Assembly (NCBI RefSeq): GCF_006716445.1
Contig: NZ_VFPA01000006.1
Span: 1 to 64,000, forward strand
Source: Pseudonocardia kunmingensis
GTDB taxonomy: Bacteria; Actinomycetota; Actinomycetes; Mycobacteriales; Pseudonocardiaceae
Direction of reading: 5' to 3'
DNA length: 64,000 bases
Position numbers and translations under genes: made by a program. The notes under the pieces are model-generated. The model was not told the DNA's origin. It was given only the letters and a program-made list of their open reading frames with translations, and did not search any database. Below are positions 8,613 to 17,388 of the stretch, piece by piece (position 1 is the stretch's first letter; every line of letters begins with the position of its first letter).

Positions 8613-9650
8613 GTGAGCGGAGCAGCGCGTCGGCGGGCCGGCGTGACCATGACCGAGGTCGCCCAGCGGGCCGGGGTCTCCACGATGACCGTGTCGAACG
8701 TGCTCAACGGCCGTTCGCAGCGGGTCAGCGAGTCGACGCGGCGTCGGGTGCTGGCGACTATCGACGAGCTCGGCTACCAGGTGAACATGACGGCCCGGAA
8801 CCTGCGGGTGGGCCGGACGGGGACGGTCGGCCTCGCGGTGCCCGGCTTCTCCCCGGACTACTACGCGGAGCTCGCAGCCGCGCTGGGGGACCGGTTCGCC
8901 GCGCACGGGCTGCGGCTGGCGGTCGAGCGGACCGGTGCGAGCCGGGCCGCGGAGCTGGACGCGTTGACCGCGGCCCGGTTGAGCAGCTACGACGGGTTCG
9001 TGCTCAGCGTCGTGGCCGGCGACGCCGCGGATCTGGAGAAGCTGCGGGTCGACACGCCGGTGGTGCTGATCGGGGAGCGCGCTGTTCCCGCCCGGTTCGA
9101 CCACGTCCTGATGGACAACGTCGGAGGGGCGCGGCTGGCGACCCAGCTCCTGATCCGTTCGGGAGCGCGGCGGATCGCGCTGCTGGGCGGCGTCGTCGGG
9201 AGCGAGGAGTCGATGCCGGAGTTGCGGACGCGCGGATACCGCGAGGCCCACGACGCCGCCGGGCTGCACGTCGCCGACGAGCTGATCGTCTCCTGCGAGT
9301 TCGCGGTCGCCGACGGCTACGCGGCGACGCGCGGGCTGATCGATCTCGGGGTCGCGTTCGACGCGGTCTTCGCCCTGACCGACTCGTCGGCGATCGGCGC
9401 GCTGCGCGCCCTGGCCGAGACCGGCCGCGGGGTCCCGGACGACGTGCAGGTGGTCGGCTTCGACAACGTCGACCACAGCCGGTTCACCACTCCCGCGCTC
9501 ACGACGGTGGAGCCCGGGAACGCCGAGATGGCCGACGCGATCTGCGAGCTGCTGGTCGAGCGGATCGCGTCGCGCCCGGCGCCGGTACCCGCGCGGGTGA
9601 TCATGCCGCAGCCGCGGATCGTGCAGCGGGAGTCCACCCGCAGGTCCTGA
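8613..9650 (+). CDS. LacI family transcriptional regulator
   Basis: Sugar-responsive repressor of 345 aa. The N-terminal helix-turn-helix MTEVAQRAGVSTMTVSNVLN (about residues 13-32) and hinge region precede a type I periplasmic-binding-protein-like sensor domain with VQVVGFDNVDHSRFTTPALT, a family hallmark near the C-terminus. GTG 8613 follows GGAGAAGG; ATG 8649 is an alternative. It is convergent with the GH51 arabinofuranosidase gene. Local control of the arabinoside utilisation genes to the right is the natural inference. Confidence 0.93.
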   Translation: MSGAARRRAGVTMTEVAQRAGVSTMTVSNVLNGRSQRVSESTRRRVLATIDELGYQVNMTARNLRVGRTGTVGLAVPGFSPDYYAELAAALGDRFAAHGLRLAVERTGASRAAELDALTAARLSSYDGFVLSVVAGDAADLEKLRVDTPVVLIGERAVPARFDHVLMDNVGGARLATQLLIRSGARRIALLGGVVGSEESMPELRTRGYREAHDAAGLHVADELIVSCEFAVADGYAATRGLIDLGVAFDAVFALTDSSAIGALRALAETGRGVPDDVQVVGFDNVDHSRFTTPALTTVEPGNAEMADAICELLVERIASRPAPVPARVIMPQPRIVQRESTRRS

Positions 9651-9696
9651 CGGCCATCGCAGGCGCGCAACTCCACGTCGCACCTACTCCCCGTCG

Positions 9697-9755
9697 CACC
9701 TTGGAGCCGTACTGCTGATTTCCGGGCCTGCGGACAGCAGTACGGCTCCAAGGTG
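9697..9755. terminator. Long perfect inverted repeat between convergent genes
   Basis: A 21-nt left arm (9697-9717) is the exact reverse complement of the right arm (9735-9755), with a 17-nt loop. It fills the gap between the convergent LacI and arabinofuranosidase genes, so it can terminate transcription from both sides. The stem is longer and more perfect than usual and has no U-tract, so a repetitive-element origin is also possible. Confidence 0.65.
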
Positions 9756-9763
9756 GGCTCGGG

Positions 9764-11287
9764 TCAGGCCAGATCCAGCGCGACGGTGGCGAACGAGTGC
9801 GGTGGGAGCACCGCGGTCAGCCGGCCGGACTCCAGTTCGACGGGGAACTCGGCCGGTGCCACGGCGTCCCCGGCCCTCATCGTGTTGTGGGCGTGCGGCT
9901 TGTCGGCCGTCAGGATGCGGGCCCGGGCCGCGGTGATCTCCCGGCCGCGCAGGTCCAGGCGCACGGTCGTGCCGGTGTCGAGCGCGAGGTTGCTCATCGA
10001 GACGAGCGCGGTGCCGTCCTTCGTGCTGGCGGACACCGAGAGCACGTCGAGCTCGTCGTCGCCGACTGTCACCGCTGCCGGCCCGTCGATGACGTGCACC
10101 GGCACCGAGGCCGCGTCCTGGTGCCCCTTGTTCATCTCGAACACGTGGTAGGTCGGGGTGAGCACGAGACCGCCGTCGTCATCGGTGAGGATCATCGCCT
10201 GCAGCACGTTGACGGTCTGGGCGATGTTCGCCATCCGCAGCCGGGCGGCGTGCTTGTGGAAGATGTCGAAGTGCAGGCTCGCGACGAGCGCGTCGCGCAA
10301 GGTGTTCTGCTGGTGCAGGAATGCCTTGTTCGTGCCCGGCTCGGCCCGCCACCAGGTTCCCCACTCGTCGCACACCAGGCCGATCCGCCGCAGCGGGTCG
10401 TAGGCGTCCATCACCGCGCTGTGCCCGGCGATGACCCGGTCGATGTCGGCCGCCTTGAGCATGGTGCGGTAGTGCTGCTCGTCGGTGAACTCCACGGCCG
10501 GGCTCGTGGCGATCCCGTCGCCGTCGTGGGTGTAGTAGTGGAACGAGATCGCCTGGAACACGTCGCGGGGCGTGGATGTGCACCCCAGGCAGTTGACGGT
10601 CTTCATCAGCGCCTCGGTCCACCTCAGGTCGTCGTCGGCGGCGCCGGCGGCGATCCGGTGGAGCCGGTTGCCGTCGTGATCGCGGCAGAAGGTGGCGTAG
10701 CGCGCAGCCAGGTCGGCGTAGGTCTCCGCGCGCATGTGCCCGCCACAGCCCCAGGCCTCGTTCCCGATCCCCCAGAACCGGACCTTCCACGGCGCGTCCC
10801 GTCCGTTGGCCTTGCGCAGCCGGACCGCGGGTGAGCCGCCGTCGCGGGTGAGGTACTCGACCCACTCGCTCATCTCCTGGACGGTGCCCGAGCCGACGTT
10901 GCCGTTGACGTAGGGCTCCGCGCCCAGGAGCTCGCAGAGGGCCATGAACTCGTGGGTGCCGAAGTGGTTGTTCTCCTCGACGCCACCCCAGTTCGAGTTG
11001 ACCGTGATCGGTCGGTCCTGTCGCGGGCCGATGCCGTCGCGCCAGTGGTAGGTGTCGGCGAAGCAGCCGCCCGGCCAGCGCAGGTTCGGGATGTCGAGAG
11101 CGCGCAGGGCCTCGACGACGTCGAGGCGGAGACCGCCCTCGTTCGGGATCGCGGAGTCCTCGCCCACCCAGAAGCCGCCGTAGATGCACCGTCCCAGATG
11201 CTCGGCGAAATGGCCGTAGAGGTGCTTGCTGATCGTCGGGCCGGAGACGTCGAGATCGACGACCACGTGAGCGCTGGACGCGGGCAT
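9764..11287 (-). CDS. Alpha-L-arabinofuranosidase, glycoside hydrolase family 51
   Basis: Releases terminal L-arabinofuranosyl groups from arabino-oligosaccharides by a retaining mechanism. The 507-aa length suits GH51. The acid/base glutamate is in FWGIGNEAWG (near residue 177) and the nucleophile in VCDEWGTWW (near residue 308). A C-terminal beta-sandwich follows the barrel. No signal peptide is seen, so it should act in the cytoplasm on imported oligosaccharides. ATG 11287 is preceded by GGGAGGACCCGC. It is divergent from a sugar ABC operon, with two CGAAA-N-TTTCG operators in between. Confidence 0.95.
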   Translation of the reverse strand: MPASSAHVVVDLDVSGPTISKHLYGHFAEHLGRCIYGGFWVGEDSAIPNEGGLRLDVVEALRALDIPNLRWPGGCFADTYHWRDGIGPRQDRPITVNSNWGGVEENNHFGTHEFMALCELLGAEPYVNGNVGSGTVQEMSEWVEYLTRDGGSPAVRLRKANGRDAPWKVRFWGIGNEAWGCGGHMRAETYADLAARYATFCRDHDGNRLHRIAAGAADDDLRWTEALMKTVNCLGCTSTPRDVFQAISFHYYTHDGDGIATSPAVEFTDEQHYRTMLKAADIDRVIAGHSAVMDAYDPLRRIGLVCDEWGTWWRAEPGTNKAFLHQQNTLRDALVASLHFDIFHKHAARLRMANIAQTVNVLQAMILTDDDGGLVLTPTYHVFEMNKGHQDAASVPVHVIDGPAAVTVGDDELDVLSVSASTKDGTALVSMSNLALDTGTTVRLDLRGREITAARARILTADKPHAHNTMRAGDAVAPAEFPVELESGRLTAVLPPHSFATVALDLA

Positions 11288-11304
11288 GCGGGTCCTCCCA
11301 GTTT

Positions 11305-11317
11305 CCGAAACTTTCGG
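11305..11317. promoter_or_regulatory. CGAAA-N-TTTCG operator, copy 1
   Basis: CCGAAACTTTCGG is a perfect palindrome 17 bp upstream of the arabinofuranosidase start. The core CGAAACTTTCG resembles the palindrome described upstream of xylanase genes in Streptomyces, bound by LacI-type repressors. The local LacI protein is the obvious candidate ligand. Confidence 0.65.
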
Positions 11318-11423
11318 TTCGGATGTTCGAGTCGGGGTGTCTTCACAAGGCGAGGTTTGACGATATACCGTGCTCGACGTCATGCGGCGCCGTAGCTGTA
11401 GGACGCCGCCGGGCCGTGAGACG

Positions 11424-11436
11424 TCGAAAATTTCGA
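11424..11436. promoter_or_regulatory. CGAAA-N-TTTCG operator, copy 2
   Basis: TCGAAAATTTCGA is a perfect palindrome 51 bp upstream of the sugar-binding lipoprotein start. It shares the CGAAA-N-TTTCG core with the copy 119 bp away, so each divergent transcription unit has its own site. DNA looping between the two is possible. Confidence 0.65.
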
Positions 11437-11487
11437 GCAGCTGCGATCGCCATGACCTGCACACCGCCTATCTGGAGGCACACCGCT

Positions 11488-12765
11488 GTGAATCTCCGCA
11501 CTGCTGCCACGCTCCTGGCCGCCGCAGCGCTCGCCATGACCGCCGCCTGCAGTCCCGGCTCCGCCGCCGGCGGGGGAGGGGGCGGGGGCGACGGGAAGTC
11601 GTTCGAGTTCTGGTCGATGTCCGGGATCGACCAGCAACGGTCCGTCGACCAGTACACGCAGAAGCATCCCGACATCCAGGTGGGCCTCACCGAGGTCGGC
11701 AGCTCCCAGGAGACCGCGCAGGCGCTGACGACCGCGCTGGCCGGCGGGAAGGTGCCCGACCTCGTGCTGATCCAGGGCGACGACCTGCCCAAGTTCCTCG
11801 AACAGCCGCAGAACTTCTACGACCTGCGCGAGTTCGGCGCCGACGAGATCAAGGGCGACTACCTGGACTGGGTGATGGCGCAGGCCACCGCAGCGGGCGA
11901 TGAGATCATCGGGATCCCCACCGACGTCGGCGGCCTGGCGGTCGCCTACCGCACCGACCTGTTCGCCGCGGCCGGGCTGCCGACCGACCGGGAGTCGGTC
12001 TCGGCGCTGTGGCCGACGTGGGACGACTTCATCGCGACCGGACAGCGCTACGTCGACGCCACCGGGAAGCCGTTCGTCGACAACGTGCCGACCAGCGTCT
12101 TCTACCAGGCCGTCAACCAGGTGTCGCAGAAGTACTACGACGACGCCGGCAACCCCATCTACGCCGACAACCCCGAGGTCAAGCAGGCCTTCGACCTGGC
12201 GCTGCGCGCGATCGACGCGGACATCTCCGCGAAGCTCTCCTACGCGTCGGAGGGGTGGAACGCCGCCCTGCCCCGGGGTGACTACGCCGTCGTCTCGGCA
12301 CCCTCGTGGATGCTGAACAGCTTCCGGCGGATCGCGCCCGACACCGCGGGCAAGTGGGACATCGCCACGATCCCGGGTGGCGCGGGCAACTGGGGCGGCA
12401 GCTACCTCGCCATCCCGCGACGCGCGCAGAACCCGGAGGCCGCCTGGGCGTACATCAAGGAGATGCAGGCGCCGGAGCGGCAGCTGACGCACTTCCTCGA
12501 CGTCGGGACGCTGCCGACCACCCCGGAGGTCTACGACGACCCGCAGCTCGTCGGCGAGACCGAGCCGTTCTTCTCCGGGGCGCCCATCGGCCAGATCTAC
12601 ACCCAGGCGGTGCTCGGGCTGGAGCCGTTCCACATGGGCCCGGACACGGCGACCATCGGTGCGGAGTTCCTCAACGCGCTCGTCGACGTCGAACAGACCG
12701 GCGGTGATCCGGCCACGGCCTGGGACCGGGCGGTGGGCAACATCCGCACGGCCATCGGACAGTGA
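11488..12765 (+). CDS. Family 1 extracellular sugar-binding lipoprotein
   Basis: Binding protein of a carbohydrate ABC importer (CUT1 type), 425 aa. The signal peptide ends in MTAAC with Cys21 as the lipidation site, followed by a Gly-rich tether. The mature domain shows FEFWSMSGIDQQ at its start and the SBP_bac_1 pattern with ALPRGDYAVVSAPSWML. GTG 11488 is chosen because GGAGG lies about 10 nt upstream and the signal sequence starts there; an ATG further upstream would disrupt the signal peptide. Substrate is likely an arabinose-containing oligosaccharide, inferred from the GH51 neighbour. Confidence 0.92.
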   Translation: MNLRTAATLLAAAALAMTAACSPGSAAGGGGGGGDGKSFEFWSMSGIDQQRSVDQYTQKHPDIQVGLTEVGSSQETAQALTTALAGGKVPDLVLIQGDDLPKFLEQPQNFYDLREFGADEIKGDYLDWVMAQATAAGDEIIGIPTDVGGLAVAYRTDLFAAAGLPTDRESVSALWPTWDDFIATGQRYVDATGKPFVDNVPTSVFYQAVNQVSQKYYDDAGNPIYADNPEVKQAFDLALRAIDADISAKLSYASEGWNAALPRGDYAVVSAPSWMLNSFRRIAPDTAGKWDIATIPGGAGNWGGSYLAIPRRAQNPEAAWAYIKEMQAPERQLTHFLDVGTLPTTPEVYDDPQLVGETEPFFSGAPIGQIYTQAVLGLEPFHMGPDTATIGAEFLNALVDVEQTGGDPATAWDRAVGNIRTAIGQ

Positions 12766-12775
12766 CCCTCCGCCG

Positions 12776-13726
12776 ATGACCACCACGCTGCCCGGCAGGC
12801 AGATCCCGGCACCGGTGGGCACCGACAGGCCGCGGTGGCGGCTCCCCTTCGTGGAGAGCCTGACGCCGTACGCCTACATCGCCCCGTTCTTCGTGCTCTT
12901 CGGGATCTTCGGGCTCCTGCCGTTCCTGTTCACCTTCTACGTCGCGTTGTTCGACTGGAACCCGATCGGCGACCAGACCTTCATCGGGCTGGACAACTTC
13001 ACCCGCATGCTGGGCGACCCGCGGTTCTGGAACGCCACGACCAACACGGTCAGCATCTGGCTGCTGTCGACGATCCCGCAGCTGGCGCTGGCGCTGCTGC
13101 TGGCGCACGTGCTCAACCACGCCCGGTTGCGGTTCGCGCTGTTCTTCCGGATGTCGATGCTGGTGCCCTACATCACGTCGGTCGCGGCCACCGTGATCGT
13201 GTTCGCGCAGTTGTTCGACCGGAACTACGGGTTGCTCAACTGGCTGCTGGGCTTCCTCGGGCTCGGACCGTTCGACTTCGTCCAGACGACCTGGGGGAGC
13301 CACCTGCTGATCGCGATCATGGTGGCCTGGCGCTGGTTCGGCTACACGACGCTGCTGTACCTCGCCTCGCTGCAGGCGGTGCCACGCGACGTGTACGAGG
13401 CGGCGTCGATCGACGGGGCCGGCGGGTGGAAGCAGTTCGTCCACATCACGATCCCGTCGCTGCGACCGGTGATCATCTTCACCGTCGTGACGTCGACGAT
13501 CGGCGGGCTGCAGGTCTTCACCGAGCCGCTGCTGATCTCGGGAGGCGTGCTGACCTGCGGGCCCGTGCGCCAGTGCCAGACGCTCTCGCTGTTCCTCTAC
13601 GAGCAGGGCTTCGGCCAGTACGAGTTCGGCTACGGCTCGGCGATCGGCGTCGCGCTGTTCGTGATGGTGATCGTGGCCGCCCTCGTCAACTACCTGCTGT
13701 CGAGCCGGATCAGGGCGGACCGATGA
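12776..13726 (+). CDS. Sugar ABC transporter permease (MalF-like)
   Basis: Inner-membrane subunit of 316 aa with about six membrane spans and an EAA loop (DVYEAASIDGAGGWKQFVHI) near residue 210, the docking site for an ATPase. No ATPase gene is present in the operon, so a shared MsiK-type ATPase elsewhere in the genome is likely, as is usual in actinobacteria. ATG 12776 is 10 bp after the binding protein stop; its own stop overlaps the next start by 4 nt. Confidence 0.94.
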   Translation: MTTTLPGRQIPAPVGTDRPRWRLPFVESLTPYAYIAPFFVLFGIFGLLPFLFTFYVALFDWNPIGDQTFIGLDNFTRMLGDPRFWNATTNTVSIWLLSTIPQLALALLLAHVLNHARLRFALFFRMSMLVPYITSVAATVIVFAQLFDRNYGLLNWLLGFLGLGPFDFVQTTWGSHLLIAIMVAWRWFGYTTLLYLASLQAVPRDVYEAASIDGAGGWKQFVHITIPSLRPVIIFTVVTSTIGGLQVFTEPLLISGGVLTCGPVRQCQTLSLFLYEQGFGQYEFGYGSAIGVALFVMVIVAALVNYLLSSRIRADR

Positions 13727-14604
13727 CGATGGAGCCGACGCCGATCACCGGGGCACCTCCGGGACGCGGCCGCCACCAGGGCCGGCTCGGGCGCGTCCGG
13801 TGGTGGAACTACCTGCTGCTGGGCGGCGCCACGTTCCTGTGCCTCTTCCCCCTGTACTGGATGTTCATCGTCGCCTCCACCGACTCGGCGACGGCGACGC
13901 AGATGCCGCCGGAGGTCGTCCCCGGCGGGAACTTCTTCCACCTCGCCGGGCTCGTGTTCGACACGGTGCCGTTCCTGCAGTCGATCCTCAACAGCCTGTT
14001 CGTCGCCACGTCCATCGGCGTCGGGCACGCGGTGCTGTGCGCGCTCGCCGGGTTCGCGTTCGCGAAGCTGCGCTTCCGCGGCAACAACGCGCTGTTCCTG
14101 GTCGTCGTGCTCACGATGACGGTGCCGACGCAGCTCGCGGTCATCCCGCAGTACATGATCATCTCTTGGCTCGGCTGGGTCGACACCTTGCAGGCGCTGG
14201 TCGTCCCGGGGCTCGCGAGCGCGTTCGGGATCTTCTGGATGCGCCAGCACATCAGCTCGACCATCAGCGACGAGCTGATGCAGGCCGCCCGCATCGACGG
14301 GGCGAGCACGTGGCAGATCTTCTGGCGGATCGCCTTCCCGATCGTGCGGCCCGCGGCGTTCGTGCTCGGCCTGTTCGGGTTCGTGAGCGCCTGGAACGAC
14401 TTCCTCTGGCCGTTCATCGTGCTGAAGTCACCGGAGCGGTTCACCGTGCAGATCGCCATCAAGGCCCTGCAGAACGAGCGGACGATCGACCTGGGCCTGG
14501 CCATGTCCGGCTCGTTCCTGGCGACCCTCCCGCTGCTCGTGCTGTTCGTCCTCGTCGGGCGCAGGATGGTCGCGGGCATCCTGGACGGGGCGTTCAAGGG
14601 GTGA
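13723..14604 (+). CDS. Sugar ABC transporter permease (MalG-like)
   Basis: Second membrane subunit of the importer, 293 aa. It has six hydrophobic segments and the EAA motif ELMQAARIDGASTWQIFWRI near residue 190, typical of the MalG branch. Translation is coupled to the preceding permease through the ATGA overlap at 13723-13726. The C-terminus RRMVAGILDGAFKG is the common ending of CUT1 permeases. Confidence 0.94.
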   Translation: MTMEPTPITGAPPGRGRHQGRLGRVRWWNYLLLGGATFLCLFPLYWMFIVASTDSATATQMPPEVVPGGNFFHLAGLVFDTVPFLQSILNSLFVATSIGVGHAVLCALAGFAFAKLRFRGNNALFLVVVLTMTVPTQLAVIPQYMIISWLGWVDTLQALVVPGLASAFGIFWMRQHISSTISDELMQAARIDGASTWQIFWRIAFPIVRPAAFVLGLFGFVSAWNDFLWPFIVLKSPERFTVQIAIKALQNERTIDLGLAMSGSFLATLPLLVLFVLVGRRMVAGILDGAFKG

Positions 14605-14659
14605 GCGCCCGCCGGGGCGAGCCGGTCCGCGTCGAGTTCGAGCTGGAGGAGCGAAGTCC

Positions 14660-15817
14660 TTGAAGATCACTCAGGTGCTGCCGTGGCTGGTCGGGTCCGA
14701 GGGCACGGGATGGGGCGAGTACCTGTTCGTGGAGGTGCGCACCGACGAGGGGATCAGCGGCTGGGGCGAGATCACCACGACCACGCCCACGGCCAACCGC
14801 GGCATCGCGGCCATGGTCGGGCAGATGACCGACCTGCTCGCGGGCGACGACCCGGCGCGGATCGAGGACACCTGGCACAAGATCTTCCGCGCGTTCACCT
14901 ACACGGGCAGCCGCGGAGCGGGCACGAACGTGGTGAGCGCGGTCGACATCGCGCTCTGGGACATCCGCGGCAAGGTCCTCGGCCTGCCGATCTGCGAGCT
15001 GCTCGGCGGCCGGGTCCGGGACGACCTGCTGATCTACACCCACCCGGACCAGCGACGCTTCGGCGCCCCCGAGGGGGTGGCCGAGGAGATCCGCGCGATC
15101 GTCGACTCCGGTCACACCGGCATCAAGTTCGACCCGTTCCCGAGCCGGCCGGGCGTGCCGCTGGCGCAGGACCGCTACCTCGACGGCCGGATGAGCCGCG
15201 CCGAGGAGCGGCAGGCCATCGCGCTGACCGCGCTGATCCGGGAGGCCGCGGGCCCCGACGTCGAGCTCCTCATCGACGCCCACGGCCGGTTCGACGTGCC
15301 GACCGCCATCCGGCTCGGCCAGGCGCTGGACGAGGTCGGCGACATCCACTGGTACGAGGAGCCGGTGCCGCCGGAGAGCTACCACGCCCTGGAGCAGGTG
15401 CGTGAGCGCGTGCGCGTCCCGATCTCGGTGGGGGAGCGCCTGCACACCCGGTGGGACTTCGTCCCGGTCCTCGAGAGGAGGCTCGCCGACTTCGTGATGC
15501 CCGACGTCACCTGGACCGGCGGGATCTCCGAGCTGAAGAAGATCGCGACCATGGCCGAGGCCTACTACGTGCCGATCTCACCCCACGACGCGGCGGGCCC
15601 GGTCAACCTCGTCGCGGGCGGGCACGTGATGGCGACGGTGCCGAACTTCTACCGGATCGAATCGAGCCGCCACGACCTGAGCAGCTACAACCAGTTCCTG
15701 ACCGCCCCGCTGGACAACCGGGGCGGGCGGCTCACGCTCCCCGCGGGGCCCGGACTGGGGCTCGACTTCGACGTGGACCACCTGCGCGCCAACGCGCGGG
15801 ACGGGTTCCACGGCTGA
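14660..15817 (+). CDS. Enolase-superfamily sugar-acid dehydratase (mandelate racemase/muconate lactonizing family)
   Basis: Probably dehydrates an aldonic acid to a 2-keto-3-deoxy acid. The 385-aa protein has the capping domain, then a barrel with IKFDPF (Lys near 155), IDAHGRF (metal Asp near 206 and His near 208), WYEEPVPPE (metal Glu), SVGER, and SPHDAAGPV (His near 308). The DAH and SPHD histidines resemble galactonate/mannonate/arabinonate dehydratases rather than muconate cycloisomerases. The start is TTG 14660 behind GGAGGAGCG. It follows the arabinoside importer genes; L-arabinonate or a similar pentonate is a reasonable guess, not shown by sequence alone. Confidence 0.88.
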   Translation: MKITQVLPWLVGSEGTGWGEYLFVEVRTDEGISGWGEITTTTPTANRGIAAMVGQMTDLLAGDDPARIEDTWHKIFRAFTYTGSRGAGTNVVSAVDIALWDIRGKVLGLPICELLGGRVRDDLLIYTHPDQRRFGAPEGVAEEIRAIVDSGHTGIKFDPFPSRPGVPLAQDRYLDGRMSRAEERQAIALTALIREAAGPDVELLIDAHGRFDVPTAIRLGQALDEVGDIHWYEEPVPPESYHALEQVRERVRVPISVGERLHTRWDFVPVLERRLADFVMPDVTWTGGISELKKIATMAEAYYVPISPHDAAGPVNLVAGGHVMATVPNFYRIESSRHDLSSYNQFLTAPLDNRGGRLTLPAGPGLGLDFDVDHLRANARDGFHG

Positions 15818-15899
15818 TCCGGTCAGCAGGTCCGGGCCGCCGGTGTGGCGGGCAGCACGACGGACGTCCGCCCATACCTCAACGCTCCGGCGGGTACCA

Positions 15900-16733
15900 G
15901 GCGCCTGGTCGTAGAACCAGGTCGTCCCCGGTTCGCGGTCGTGGACGAAGGTCGCGAGCCAGCGCTGCTCGCCCACGTCCGAGCTCACCCAGCCCAGGAC
16001 GCCGTCGGAGAGCTCCTCCAGGGCGGCCTGGACCTGGGCGAAGTGCGGGTCGACCGGCACGATGCGGGGGCGGTCGCCGGTGAAGCGGGCGGCGATGACC
16101 TCGCCGGTGCGGCGGCTGGCGAAGACGGTGGGCGGCAGGGTGTCCGACGCCGCGCTCACGGTGTCCAGGCTGTGCCCGTCCACGGCGGCGACCACGGTCT
16201 GCTCGCCGGTCTCGCGGTCGAGCCGCACCAGCCGCAGGTCGTCGGAGTCCTGGTAGTCCCCGATCAGCGCGGCGCTGCCGTCCGGCGTCGGGAGCACGAA
16301 GACGCCCATCGGGTGCTCCGGGCCGCCGGCGCGGTGGATGATCCGCCTGCTGCCGGTGTCGGGGTCGGCGGCGGCGATCTCGTAGGTGCCCTCGGCGTCC
16401 TGCGACAGGTACCAGGACGCCCGGCCGGTCCGGTCGACGAGGAAGGTCTCCGCCGCGTCGGTCCGCTCCACGAGCGGGCTGGTCTCGCCGGTGGCGACGT
16501 CGATCCGGAACACGTCGACGAACAGCGGGCGGGGGTTCATCCAGGCGAGGACCGTGCCGGGCACCGTGGTCTCGGGGTCGACGGCGAACACGCGGGACCC
16601 GGGACCGAACGGGGTGAGGTCGACAGCGGGGGAGTCCGGGTCGTCGAGGTCGACGCGGTGCAGGTGCCAGTCCTCGTTGCCGTCGGTGTCCTGCAGGTAG
16701 AGCAGCCAGCGGGGGTCGTCGGTCCTCCGGGCC
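15900..16733 (-). pseudogene. Truncated S9 prolyl-oligopeptidase-like gene
   Basis: Decayed paralogue of the intact S9 peptidase at 20116-22047. It retains only the beta-propeller portion, matching from TDDPRWLLYLQDTDGNEDW to the segment ending in TWFYD. The first ~75 residues and the entire catalytic alpha/beta-hydrolase domain are gone, and the reading frame loses similarity after WFYDQ. A block of 115 nt (16611-16725) differs from the intact copy (21704-21818) at a single base, while flanking codons are much more divergent. The intact MerR-type promoter immediately upstream is joined directly to this interior part of the gene. Confidence 0.85.
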
Positions 16734-16734
16734 C

Positions 16735-16765
16735 ATCGGACACCGTGCCGTTGCGGCACGGTCAA
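16735..16765 (-). promoter_or_regulatory. MerR-type promoter, copy A
   Basis: Read on the minus strand: -35 TTGACC (16765-16760), a 19-bp spacer GTGCCGCAACGGCACGGTG, and -10-like TCCGAT (16740-16735). A perfect dyad ACCGTGCCG/CGGCACGGT with a 3-nt centre spans the spacer, the geometry used by MerR-family activators such as ZntR. It faces the S9 pseudogene. Copies B and C lie at 22113-22143 and 23192-23222. Confidence 0.72.
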
Positions 16766-16811
16766 CAGCGTCGACCCCTTCGGGTGGCACCGGCGTCCCG
16801 GCCCCGGACCA

Positions 16812-17243
16812 TCAGACCCGGGCGACCATCTTGATCTCGACCAGCAGCTCGGGGAACGCCAGGCGCGGGGTGCCGATCATCGTGCTCGCCACCTGCGGAT
16901 CCGGCCGCCCGTACGCCTCCTTGCGGACCGGACCGGCAGCGGCGTCGCCCGCGGCGGCGTCCACCACGTAGAGGACCTCGTCGACGACGTCGTCCAGCGA
17001 GGCGCCGAACCGCTGCAACAGCCGTGCGGCATTGGCGTAGCACTGCCGCATCTGCGCGCCGGTGTTGCTGAAGTCGGTGACCCGCCCGTCCGGGCCGACC
17101 GGCGCCGGCGCGACGAGCTCCGGCCCGTCGTGCGCGACCTGGCCGGACAGGTAGACGGTGTCCCCGCGCTGCACCGCCTGGACGTACCCGTAGCTCTCCT
17201 CCCACGCGACCCCGTGCGACTCGACCCGGTTCTCGCTGCTCAC
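16812..17243 (-). CDS. RidA/YjgF-family protein (Rid family)
   Basis: Small cytosolic protein of 143 aa with the Rid fold: VYLSGQVAHDG near residue 32, a central helix region, and C-terminal LAFPELLVEIKMVARV. Canonical RidA imine deaminases carry a catalytic Arg in the strand before LAFP; by eye that position is Ser here (ASTMIGTPRL), so this may be one of the other Rid subfamilies linked to catabolism of amines. It is divergent from the GlxA-type regulator gene, whose candidate direct-repeat operators lie in the shared promoter region. Confidence 0.85.
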   Translation of the reverse strand: MSSENRVESHGVAWEESYGYVQAVQRGDTVYLSGQVAHDGPELVAPAPVGPDGRVTDFSNTGAQMRQCYANAARLLQRFGASLDDVVDEVLYVVDAAAGDAAAGPVRKEAYGRPDPQVASTMIGTPRLAFPELLVEIKMVARV

Positions 17244-17320
17244 GACTCTCTCCCTGCATGTGATCGGGAACTTCTGCCGCGATCGACGCTACGGAGGCCT
17301 CGTGGGCGCGAACCAGGCTC

Positions 17321-17351
17321 GATCGTGCCGTCGATGGCAAGGATCGTGCCG
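17321..17351. promoter_or_regulatory. Direct repeats spaced two helical turns, candidate AraC-type operator
   Basis: GATCGTGCCG occurs at 17321-17330 and again at 17342-17351, exactly 21 bp apart. Same-face direct repeats are the usual target of AraC-family dimers. The site lies between the divergent Rid and GlxA-type regulator genes, 38 bp upstream of the regulator start. Confidence 0.5.
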
Positions 17352-17388
17352 CTCGGGCCTACCCTCGTCACGACGGTGAGGAGGCGGA

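Noticed and set aside
15578..16765. Treating the S9 fragment as an intact 395-aa gene
   Set aside because: It lacks the propeller N-terminus and the catalytic domain; its last third runs antisense into the dehydratase gene without similarity.
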